Shown piece by piece: positions 17,032 through 27,200 of a DNA stretch of 40,967 nt. The stretch is from a virus. The position numbers and the translations under genes were made by a program. Position 1 is the stretch's first letter. Each line of letters begins with the position of its first letter. The DNA is taken from positions 1 through 40,967 of the IMG/VR virus record IMGVR_UViG_3300036768_000812; one strand, 5' to 3'. The notes below the pieces were generated by a model that saw only the letters and a list, made by a program, of their open reading frames with translations, was not told where the DNA came from and searched no databases.

Positions 17032-20000
17032 TGGAAAATATTAGAATATTAACATTGCAAGTAACTAGTAGCACATTAATTATAGCTACATTTACGCACA
17101 ATTTAGATCCTAATATAGACTCATCTAATGTAGTGATCTTAGCAGATTCTATACATGTTCCAGATCCACAAATTTTACAAGTTAAGATTTCTTCAAATGA
17201 AATGCGTATTACTACGCAACCATTAACACCTTTTGCATCTTATTTTATTACTTTTAAATCAAGTAATATATTATTTAAATCAATTAATGGTGATGCTCTT
17301 TTAATAGAAGATGGTGTAACAAACAAACATTTCTTTTTGGGACCAATGGAACCGGATAATGTTGTTAAAGAATTTTTAACAAATTATCTACGAAATAATA
17401 TTTATAATTTAGATGATAATACAACAATAGTTAGTTCTACCATACAAGCATTATCTTTAATATTATCTAAAGCATTATATGCAATAAGACAACTAAAAAA
17501 TGAAAATTATTTGTCTTTTACAGTTAATGATGAATTAAAAACAAGATCTGCAGGTCCTTTTGATAGATTAAATGAGGAAGGCGCATATAAAGTTTTAAGA
17601 GTTGGCAGAACGCCTTCTGGGACAAAAGCAAATAAAGAAAAAAGCCATAATATTTTTCCATTTTATCCTGTAACTTTAAAATCAGTGTCTACTACTGAAG
17701 TGTTGTTTCCTGATTCAGAGGATAAAATTGGCAAATTTAATATAAATAAGCTAGTTTTAAATTTATCAAAAAACCCAATTACCAAAGTTAATAATATTGT
17801 ATTTAATTTATCTTTTGGTCCAAATCTTACTTATACATATTCAATAGAAAAATTAGGGTATAGAATTCATAGTTCAAAATATGATCAAGAATTTGGATTT
17901 AGTTATGATATATTAGATACAAATCAAATATTATTAAACGAAACTATATTATCAGATTCTAATTTTTCGTTAAATAATATAACTTCTGTTCAAGTATCAT
18001 ATGAATATAAAAACAATGGAATAATTATTGATGCTTCATCTATAAATGTTTCTACGGTTTTAGTTTCATCTCGTGAAGTTATTCCGCCAATTGTTAATGT
18101 TTTTCATTTAAATCATGCGCCAATTGTTAATAGCTCTGGTGATATAGTTAAAACTGGCGGTATTACTTTTATAGATACAAATAATAGTATTGATCACACT
18201 CATAAGGCATTTTTATATGAAATACCTTTTACATTAAGCGGCATTCCTTCCAGACCAGGAGAATATTCTGTTGACTATTCTACAGGCACAGTATATGTGT
18301 ATGGAGCCGATTCCTTAAATGATGGTACTGGTCCATTTCCACCTGTTGTTACTTATAACTATAAACATTTTTATGAAAATGAAATAGATTATGTATATGA
18401 TGAAGAAGAAGATGAAGGCGATTTAGTTGCTCTACCAAATGGTAGTTTGATTAATAATGCAGGAACAGTTAGATTTTCTTATGAAGAAGTATTAATACCT
18501 GGGCAGGATTATGAAGCTAATGTTCATAAAGAAGAGTTATCTGAAAGAATTGAAAATAGGCTACTAGCTTTAAATATTTTAAGAACAAAAAAAGCGCCAA
18601 TTACTAATGTTTTTAGAATTTATAATGAAACTTCTGGAGAAATTTATGGTATAACTAGATGGGATGACAATAAAATTTATTTTAAATATAAAAATGCTCC
18701 TCGTGTTTTAACCGCTAAAAGAGAAAGAGCAAATTTTGCAAATCAAATAAATGAAATATTATTTGTTAATACGTCTACATCTCATTTAGTTGGTAAAATA
18801 TTTAAAATACTATTAAAAAATAATAATATTATTGCTCAAACAGAAGATAGTTTAGGATCTTCTATTAATACAAGTATTAGATTTTCCAATCTTAATGTAT
18901 TTGTTAATGAGAAATGGTTTAATAGAGAAGAAACGATATCTGAAAATACAAATAGATTAACTCAATTTGGAGATTATTGCATAGATTATTTAAATGGAGT
19001 AATTTATTGTTATGTTTCTAACGTACAAAATATAGAAATTGGATCTGTTAGCTATAAATATAAAAAAATATCTCCAAATAATTCACATGTAATTACAGTT
19101 AATGATATTTATTATCAATTTAATGAAAATGTTCCAAAAAATAAAACATTTTCATATTCGTCATTTGACGAAGGAGAAATTATTCCTAAAACTATAGATT
19201 TTTCTGATGAAATTTCAAAATATAATGAGTTATTATATCCGTATCAGATAAAAGATTCTGAAATTGGCATTTTTACTACATCTGGCTTTATTCCTGGTGT
19301 AACTGATTCAATTAAATTTGTAAGATCTATTTATGAATTTGATAGTTTAAAAAACGATATTAATCCAATTAATTTTGTTCTCGGTGCCACTTTTTCTGGT
19401 AATACAATAAATGTTTATCCTATAAATAATATAGAGTATGAATTTGTGCAACATGATGGAACACATTACTTTGTAAATATTCCAGAAAAATTTAATTATT
19501 TATCCCCCAATATAAATATCAATATTTCTATAATTAGGCAATCAGATGGTTATGAATTATGGGATAATTTTGGCACAATAGTGCCAGGTAATCCGGTTAA
19601 ATTAATTTTGTCAGGAATAAATTCTCCTTCTGTTGGAGATGCAGTATTAGTTAATTATACTTTTAACATTAATAATTTGTCTAGGGTAGTAGTAGATTAT
19701 AATAAGGGAGATTATTTTATTGATTATAATTATTTGGCAGATGAAATTGTAGTAAGTTATGAATATGGAGATAATGTTTTAGATTTTAGAGCTGGAAATA
19801 GTTTAAATTTTGGAGATAATTATTATGTTAGTTATAAAGTTGGAGCTTTACGTGATGCCTTACTGAAAAATTTTGGAACATTAATTGATATTGAGCATCT
19901 TAATACTTTTGATATTGATTTAGATAGAGAAAGATACAGAGATGCGTTAATGGCAGCATTAGAATCATTTATACAAGGTCCAACTATTTCTGCTATTAAA

Positions 20001-23000
20001 AATATTGGAGATAAAATATCTCATATTGAACCAGAAGTTATTGAGTCAATATTTCAAAATTGGTCATTAGGTAACAGCCTGTTGAATCCAAGATCAATTG
20101 AAACTAAAGGAAAATTTTCCATTCTTCCTGCGCATCATGGAAATGGAGTATTAATAAACAATGTAGAACAACAAATTACTTTTCCATTAAATTCAAATTT
20201 AAAATTTGAATCAGGATCGTTTGAAACTTGGTTAATACCAGAATGGGATGGTATAGATAATAATTCTGAATTGATATTCTCTGTATTGAGGGATGGATAT
20301 ATTATGAAATCCAATAAAATATTTATTGGAGCGCTAGAATATCATCCAGAATATAATGATGGTTCATTTAAATTAACCAAATTTTCCAATGTGTTTGGTA
20401 CACCTAATACTAATAAGGATGGTTTATATATTTATTATGATAAAGATATAAGTGGCAAATTTAATAGATGGTATGTTAAAGTAGTAGATGGATATACCGA
20501 TGGATATATATATGGTCCGGCAAACTATGTAATAAATATAAAATCTAATGGAGTATTTTATGATACTAAGTCCATAGCTTCTACTATGCCATCTAATATG
20601 AAAACAATAACAGGAATTAATAGTCTAACTATTAAAATTAATGGAGGAGATCCTATAAGTCAAGGTATCACATTTATTTGTGATAAAGAACATTATATAT
20701 TGGATTTTGGTGAAGAGGTAGCTAAAAACAGATTATCTTTATTTAAAGATCCAAGTGGATATTTTAATTTTAGAGTTTATGATAAGTTTAAAAATCCATA
20801 TTATATTAGCGCTGATGTTTCATCGTGGAAAGCACATGAAAAACATCATATAGCTATTTCTTGGAAATTAAATACTAAAAATAGTCGCGATGAAATGCAT
20901 TTATTTATTGATGGATTTGAAGTTCCAAATATTATTAAGTATGGAAATAAATTGTCTCCTTATTTACATGAAAAATATAGAACTATTAATCCAGAACAAA
21001 TAATTGGAGTTGCTAACAAAGATATTGTTGGATCAAATGATTTAGTTACCGTTCAAGGATCAAATATAGTAACATCATCTATTAATTTTGGAAGTTTTAA
21101 TATCTCAATAGGAGATACTATATTTATTGAAGAACCTGGATTTTCTAATACTGGATACACTATTATATTAATTAATGGAAATCATTTAACTCTAAATGTG
21201 CCTATGCCAATAAGCATGTCGGCGGCAAAATTTTCTATAAATAAGCAACAGTTTGTAGTAACATCAGAAATAGATATTTATCCGAATATAGCTGTTTCTA
21301 CCATTAGTAAATTGTTTGAAGCTTCAGATCTTATAGTTACCGATGGGTACAATACTGTTACAGCTATAACTAATTTTATTACACAAGGTGTAGAACCAGG
21401 ATATTTAATTGTAATTGACCATCAATCATTTCCATCAGTATATACAATTCTTAATGTATCAAATCATTCGTTAGTTATAAATACTACTTCTACAATTTCT
21501 GCTTCTGGTTTGTCATATAGAATTTATCCAAATAAAGAAGTTGAAATTCCTGGAGTTAGAGCATTAAAACCAGCTTATAATATATCTAAAGATGGTTATT
21601 TTAATAATATTATTACTTTATTAAATACAGTAAAAAGTAAAGATTTACTAACCATTAAAACTTTAGGACTTAATTTTAGAAAAATTAAAAAAAGATATTA
21701 TGTATGGGGAGATAATGTAGAAAATATAATAATGACTCGTCTACCTCCACCAATTTCATTGGATGAAGCAGATATAACTAGAATTATTATTCCGTCCTCA
21801 TTAGTTGGACCATCAAATTCTACTTTATTATCTGGTATATTTTATTCTAATAATATTATTGGTGCTAAAACATCTAATTCACAAAGTGGTAGAACTTTAT
21901 CTGTTAATATTGCTGGAACTAATATTGATTTTTCTATTCCTGTTGAAGTAAAAATAACTGGTCAAGTTGGATTTTATACTTTAACAGAAACAGTATTATT
22001 CAATGAAGCTGGTACAAAATTTACAACAAATAAATTTCTATCTGTAGATTATATAAATGTAAAATGTAAACCAATTTATACATCTAAGAATTGTCTAACT
22101 ATTGAAGTAAAAGAAAAATATAGAATTACAAAACCTGAAAATAGTGCGCATGCACCTGTGGTAAGATATGCTTATCAAATGAGAGCGGGATCACACTTAC
22201 AAAGTGCTGGGTATGATGTAGTAAAGGACGGATACCAAGTATTTAGTAGTTTAGATGTCGGAAATCATTTAGTTATACATTCTCCTCCATCTGTTGCAGG
22301 TTTCTATAAAATAAAAGGAATATCGTCAGATTTTCATTCGTTGACTATAGTTCCGACTATTCCATCATTTTCTTTGCCATTACCTAGTTTTACTGGAGGT
22401 ACATATGAAATATTAAATACAACAGAACATAGAACAGGTTTACAAAATGGCTTCTTTACATTTGAACAAGATTTATTGGTTGGAGAGCCATATTTATTAG
22501 AAAAAGGGTGGTATGAATTTAATTATAATACTTATTTGATTTGTAAAATTGATCCTATAATGAAAGATGCATTTATTGGATCTGATTTTAATGGAAATAA
22601 TCATATTGATGCAATAATTAATGAATTAAAAATAACATCAAATATGATGACGGATACTAGAATCGGTGAAAGTGTAGGAGAAAATGAAAGATCTATAACA
22701 AAAGATTTTAATTCATTAAAGGAATTAAAAAAAGATATTAATACATTAATGTTAGTGTCTTTTGATTCTTATCCATTTATTAATATGGCTGATTTTTATA
22801 TTAATTATGAAGATAAACCATATGTTCAAGCAGATGTGTCTGTTAATGATAAATTTTCAAAAAGTGTGTATATTACTGATAAGCCTATAATTTTACAAAA
22901 TTCAGGAATTCTTGATACAAAAAAGGATGGTACTATTGAATTTTGGATAAGCCCAATTCATGATACTGCCAACGATCCACATGTTAGATTTTATTTTGAT

Positions 23001-24164
23001 GCTAGTAGTGCAGTAATAGAAGAAATTACTAGTGAAAATAATTCTGTTGTTCGTATTAATGGTAAAGCTTCAAAAATATTAAGTGTTAAAACTATAAATA
23101 ATCCAAATATAGATTATTTTGCCGGTGGCTCTTTAGAATTAGATTACAGTGGAGCTATAACTGAAAACGTTATAAGTTTAAATATTGGATCCACTAAAGT
23201 TTCAAATGATATTTTACAGGTAATAAGTGTTAAAATAGTAAATGATCTTTCTGAAACAGATTATTTTGATGGTGGATCAATTGATAAAGATAAAAGAACA
23301 ATATATCTATCAAAACCGTTACCATCAAGTCCATTAAATCTCAAAGTTACTTATAAAACAATAAAATCTAATTTGAATATAATTAATAATCAAATTATTA
23401 AATTAGGTAGAAGATTACCAAATCATAAAACTAAGGTATTAGTAACTTACATTCCTAAAGGATTACAAGGAGATAGGATATCTATTTTTAAAGATAAATC
23501 TGGTTACATTAATTTCAATGTTCACGCTTCTAATATAGATTATTTAGTACGAGCGCCTATTTATTGGGAAAAGAATTCTTGGCATAGAATAAAAGCGAGT
23601 TATAAGTTTAATGGTAATAAAAATTCTGATGAAATTAGATTGTTTATAGATGGATATGAGAGAGGAAATGTATTGTTTGGCACCAATTTCTTATTTGGAC
23701 AGCCGCACGTATATGGTTCTTCGTTTGCCGGTAATACTAATATCATTAGATCAATTAAATTCAAAGATAATATAAATACTTTATTTATAGGATCTCAATT
23801 TACAAAAGAATCAGCTGCATTTTGTTTAATTGATAATTTAAGAATAAGCAATATTTCTCGTCCAATTTATGCTCCATATGGAGAACCATTAGATATAAAT
23901 TATAATAAAAATATAAATGTAGTTTTGCCTGTAACAGAAGACCTGTATACAACTTATTTGATGAATTTTGAAACATTATTATCTAAAAATGAAGATTTTA
24001 TTCTATTAAAAAATAAAAAATCTGGAATATTTGATTTTTCTGTAAATATTTTTGATTCATTTGGTATAATTAATAATAACAGTAAAATAAAAGCAATATT
24101 GGAAACCTTAATTAAGGCTCTTAAGCCTGCAAATAGCAGGGTTTCCATCAAATATATAAAATAA
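17031..24164 (+). CDS. Giant baseplate/tail protein with two LamG-like domains
   Basis: This 2377-residue protein directly follows gpJ with a TAATG overlap. Its N-terminus resembles a wedge-attachment region (MENIRILTLQVTSSTLIIAT, then PMEPDNVVKEFLTNYLRN and a helix IQALSLILSKALYAIRQL). Residues ~200-1000 are beta modules, including one IIRQSDGYELWDN module (~830-883). Residues ~1019-1333 form a LamG/concanavalin-like domain (SFETWLIPEWDG, HHIAISWKL, MHLFIDGFEVPN). A second is at ~1937-2290 (TIEFWISPIHD, WHRIKASYKF, EIRLFIDGYERGN, CLIDNLRISN). Three copies of a ~70-residue module with the pattern DGY...G..L.I...Y.I...L.I lie between them. The C-terminal ~80 residues form an alpha/beta piece ending KALKPANSRVSIKYIK. 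LamG domains usually bind carbohydrates, so a role in surface adhesion is inferred. Confidence 0.82.
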   Translation: MENIRILTLQVTSSTLIIATFTHNLDPNIDSSNVVILADSIHVPDPQILQVKISSNEMRITTQPLTPFASYFITFKSSNILFKSINGDALLIEDGVTNKHFFLGPMEPDNVVKEFLTNYLRNNIYNLDDNTTIVSSTIQALSLILSKALYAIRQLKNENYLSFTVNDELKTRSAGPFDRLNEEGAYKVLRVGRTPSGTKANKEKSHNIFPFYPVTLKSVSTTEVLFPDSEDKIGKFNINKLVLNLSKNPITKVNNIVFNLSFGPNLTYTYSIEKLGYRIHSSKYDQEFGFSYDILDTNQILLNETILSDSNFSLNNITSVQVSYEYKNNGIIIDASSINVSTVLVSSREVIPPIVNVFHLNHAPIVNSSGDIVKTGGITFIDTNNSIDHTHKAFLYEIPFTLSGIPSRPGEYSVDYSTGTVYVYGADSLNDGTGPFPPVVTYNYKHFYENEIDYVYDEEEDEGDLVALPNGSLINNAGTVRFSYEEVLIPGQDYEANVHKEELSERIENRLLALNILRTKKAPITNVFRIYNETSGEIYGITRWDDNKIYFKYKNAPRVLTAKRERANFANQINEILFVNTSTSHLVGKIFKILLKNNNIIAQTEDSLGSSINTSIRFSNLNVFVNEKWFNREETISENTNRLTQFGDYCIDYLNGVIYCYVSNVQNIEIGSVSYKYKKISPNNSHVITVNDIYYQFNENVPKNKTFSYSSFDEGEIIPKTIDFSDEISKYNELLYPYQIKDSEIGIFTTSGFIPGVTDSIKFVRSIYEFDSLKNDINPINFVLGATFSGNTINVYPINNIEYEFVQHDGTHYFVNIPEKFNYLSPNININISIIRQSDGYELWDNFGTIVPGNPVKLILSGINSPSVGDAVLVNYTFNINNLSRVVVDYNKGDYFIDYNYLADEIVVSYEYGDNVLDFRAGNSLNFGDNYYVSYKVGALRDALLKNFGTLIDIEHLNTFDIDLDRERYRDALMAALESFIQGPTISAIKNIGDKISHIEPEVIESIFQNWSLGNSLLNPRSIETKGKFSILPAHHGNGVLINNVEQQITFPLNSNLKFESGSFETWLIPEWDGIDNNSELIFSVLRDGYIMKSNKIFIGALEYHPEYNDGSFKLTKFSNVFGTPNTNKDGLYIYYDKDISGKFNRWYVKVVDGYTDGYIYGPANYVINIKSNGVFYDTKSIASTMPSNMKTITGINSLTIKINGGDPISQGITFICDKEHYILDFGEEVAKNRLSLFKDPSGYFNFRVYDKFKNPYYISADVSSWKAHEKHHIAISWKLNTKNSRDEMHLFIDGFEVPNIIKYGNKLSPYLHEKYRTINPEQIIGVANKDIVGSNDLVTVQGSNIVTSSINFGSFNISIGDTIFIEEPGFSNTGYTIILINGNHLTLNVPMPISMSAAKFSINKQQFVVTSEIDIYPNIAVSTISKLFEASDLIVTDGYNTVTAITNFITQGVEPGYLIVIDHQSFPSVYTILNVSNHSLVINTTSTISASGLSYRIYPNKEVEIPGVRALKPAYNISKDGYFNNIITLLNTVKSKDLLTIKTLGLNFRKIKKRYYVWGDNVENIIMTRLPPPISLDEADITRIIIPSSLVGPSNSTLLSGIFYSNNIIGAKTSNSQSGRTLSVNIAGTNIDFSIPVEVKITGQVGFYTLTETVLFNEAGTKFTTNKFLSVDYINVKCKPIYTSKNCLTIEVKEKYRITKPENSAHAPVVRYAYQMRAGSHLQSAGYDVVKDGYQVFSSLDVGNHLVIHSPPSVAGFYKIKGISSDFHSLTIVPTIPSFSLPLPSFTGGTYEILNTTEHRTGLQNGFFTFEQDLLVGEPYLLEKGWYEFNYNTYLICKIDPIMKDAFIGSDFNGNNHIDAIINELKITSNMMTDTRIGESVGENERSITKDFNSLKELKKDINTLMLVSFDSYPFINMADFYINYEDKPYVQADVSVNDKFSKSVYITDKPIILQNSGILDTKKDGTIEFWISPIHDTANDPHVRFYFDASSAVIEEITSENNSVVRINGKASKILSVKTINNPNIDYFAGGSLELDYSGAITENVISLNIGSTKVSNDILQVISVKIVNDLSETDYFDGGSIDKDKRTIYLSKPLPSSPLNLKVTYKTIKSNLNIINNQIIKLGRRLPNHKTKVLVTYIPKGLQGDRISIFKDKSGYINFNVHASNIDYLVRAPIYWEKNSWHRIKASYKFNGNKNSDEIRLFIDGYERGNVLFGTNFLFGQPHVYGSSFAGNTNIIRSIKFKDNINTLFIGSQFTKESAAFCLIDNLRISNISRPIYAPYGEPLDINYNKNINVVLPVTEDLYTTYLMNFETLLSKNEDFILLKNKKSGIFDFSVNIFDSFGIINNNSKIKAILETLIKALKPANSRVSIKYIK
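19516..19683 (+). repeat. Shared tail module B, copy 3
   Basis: This region encodes residues about 830-883 of the 2377-residue protein (ISIIRQSDGYELWDN, GINSPSVGDAVLVNYTFN). It is very similar in layout to copy 1 of the J-like protein, including the NSP..G..VLV block. Confidence 0.7.
24100..24147 (+). repeat. Composite hairpin near the end of the 2377-residue gene
   Basis: The arms TGGAAACC (24100-24107) and GGTTTCCA (24140-24147) form an 8-bp outer stem. It encloses an AGGCT/AGCCT hairpin with CTTA loop (24115-24128) and an alternative CCTGC/GCAGG pairing with an AAATA loop (24126-24140). It lies in coding sequence just before the stop at 24164. Confidence 0.4.
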
Positions 24165-24206
24165 TTGAGTTAATCTAATAATAAAGTATACTAAATAGAG
24201 ACAATT

Positions 24207-27200
24207 ATGACAAAAAAAGAGCCAATTTCAGGTATACAAAATATATGGTTTGATTCAGAACAGGTTGATGATTCTGATTTAAAAACAGAACAGGAATATA
24301 ATAATTCCATTCAATCTGGATTGATAAATAACCATATAGGATCTGGTGTTTTAGCAGAAACTGTAACAACAAATATTATATTTGATTCTTTATTACATTC
24401 TGGATTACTAGATGGAACTAATGTACAGCCACAAAATCAACCAACAGATACAACTTTAGGTAACCAATTAGAGGTCGAGCTAACTGAATCTAAAGTTACA
24501 TCAAAACGCACAGTTAAAGTATGTATCATAGGATTAGATTTTCAAGGTAATTTACAATATGAAAGATTTGAATTTAAAGTAAATGAAAAACAAAATGGAA
24601 CAAAACATTTTGTTAAAGTATTATTGATTTTATTTAATGATTTTATTGGAGTTGAAACAACATCATTTAATTTGGGTGGAAGAATTGTAATTAGAGAGTC
24701 AAATCCGTTTTCTCTTTCAAGGAATGCTATTATGGCTTCACAAGATGTGATGCCGAACTTATTTTTTAGAGATTTTTTTACAACAACAACTTTGTCATTA
24801 AATCTATTATTAAATTCAGCTCTACCATTATATAATGTAAACAATTTAAATATTACTACAATTGAAAAAACAAATTATGCCTTATTAAAAGGTGATGTTA
24901 GTTCTCAGATTGGTCAAAAGTTTTTAGCAACAACTAACAATATTCAAAAAATTAGTTTGTTATTATCAGTTAAAAATAGTGAACCAGGATCAGAATCGGA
25001 TTTAGCTTGGCAAGGAGATATAATTATTAGTGTTTATCCTTTACAAACAGCAATAGACTGCCCTACTGATATTGTTCCTGATTTGCTAATTGATTTTTCA
25101 CCATCAAATATTCCTTTAGCTCAAATAAGTGAAAATTATAATTCTTTATTGGCTAGAGGTATAGTGCTTGATTCAGTTCCACAGCCTGTTGATTTTATTT
25201 TTAGTAATTCCTCATTATCAGGAGGAAATGTTATTGTTCCAGGTTCATATTATGCTGTTACTATAAAAAGATCTGGGTCAGCTAATAAGTGTGATATTTT
25301 AGTTTCTGCCGGCAATAGTTTGGGATCTAATGCTAGAGTTACACTGTTTAATGGAAGTGTGTGGACAGATATTGTAGAAGATGATTTATGGTATAGAATT
25401 TGGACTGATTCTGCTAAAGTATCTGACGGACAAGCATATGAGACAGGAAAAGGGTTAGTTATTCCAAAAACTAAATTAAATGAATCATCTGGTGTAGTTG
25501 AAGATTATGTATTAAAAGATCTTTCGTTTGTTGGTAATGATATATTTAGAGCAGCTTTATTTTCCAAAAAAGAATTAAGTGGCGCTATTCAAGATCAAAG
25601 AACTGGTAATTTAGTACAATCTAGACAACAAAATGTTCCAGATATTAAATTATTAAATTCTTTAGATTTAGCTAATTTAGATAAAACTACAGAAACGTTT
25701 CTATTTGGAGCTATATCCGATAAAAATAAAAAGAGTTTTGATAACATCAACACAAATATTGTGTCCAATATGCATTCATTTGCTATGGCAAATAATGAAC
25801 TGTTGATTAGAATTATTGATGATCCAACAGATGGATATAGATATGATACTAGTGTTACTTCACTAGTATCATATTTATTAAATGGTGACTTAGTAAATGC
25901 AAAAATTATTCCAAATATTAATAATTTAAACAATTATTTTAGAATTGGTCGTGCCGAATTATGTTCCATGATTTATGGAGATGTAAATGGTGATGGAGTT
26001 GTAGATGATAAAGATTTAGAAGAGTTAAACAAGTTATTAGGTGCAAATCTTAATCTATCTCCTCCACTTAATACTTCTATTGTTACTGATGGATATACTA
26101 CGACCGTAACTAATGGATACAATACTTTTATTGATATTTTTAAAACTGATACAGGCATTTCATTTCAAATTGTTGATCCTAATACAAATTTAGTAGTTGC
26201 ATCTGGTACAGATGGAGTTTTAGTTGCGAATCCAAATGATGGATCATTAGCACAGTTTAGTAGTGCATTAGTTACATTTGGCAATATTGTTGGATTAAGT
26301 TCATATAAATTAGTTATTTTAACTTCATCTGTACAGGCAAATAAAGGAAGTTTTACAATATCTGGCATAGATGCCATGACTGATGTTATTACAATTCATA
26401 AATTAATTTATAATTCTGAGAATTTTGGCAAAATATTTAGAGCAGATCTTGATGGAGATTTAATTATTACAAGTAATGATGGATATTTATTATCTAATTA
26501 TATAGACAAAGTTCCATTTCAGCCACATTTTACATATCCTCCACCAGCAACTAACCCTTATACCAAAATAGGAACAAGATTTAATGTAATTAAATTAATA
26601 TTGGAAAAATATGTTGATAGAACAGATGATTATACATCTGCAATAAATACTAGACATAACGATTTACATACAACACCAAATATATTTGCCACTGATGGTT
26701 ATTATGCTTCACATAATTATTTAAATCAACCTGTTACATTTTTGATTGTTAAGCAACAATATTGGGAAGATTATTTGGTTGTTGTTAATAGTAAACCACG
26801 ATTAGTTCCAACTGTATTTACTTCTAAATATGGTTTTAATAAATTTGAATGTATTTTGCCTAAAGGTGAAAAATGTGATACGTATGGATCTACATTAGAA
26901 TTTGATCCTGGTAGAATTGATGTATTCGTTCCTAATAATTTAATTTTGGGAGATGGCGGAGAATTACAAAGACCTGATGGTTACTTTTATAAAGTAGATT
27001 TTGAAGTAGGTACTATTACTTTTGAAATACCAGATGGTTTATTTGGTGCAGAACGAACAATCGATTTAATGGGCGATTTTATTGTAGATTATAATGGTCT
27101 AGGAACAACTAGATTAGGTTTTCCTGCCATGAGATTTGCTGACTGTTCTTTTGTTACTAATGATGCTTTAGCAAAAGATCAAATTAGATTTTCTGTTTCT

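Noticed and set aside
19570-19587. TGGCAC/GTGCCA hairpin in the module B copy
   Set aside because: A 6-bp stem in coding sequence with no related hairpin in the other module copies; likely chance.
24106-24117. CCTTAATTAAGG palindrome as an operator
   Set aside because: It is inside coding sequence, and self-complementary A/T-rich words of this size occur by chance here.
25841-25874. The 14-bp inverted repeat as a transcription terminator
   Set aside because: There is no T-tract after the stem and it is in the middle of a well-supported coding gene.
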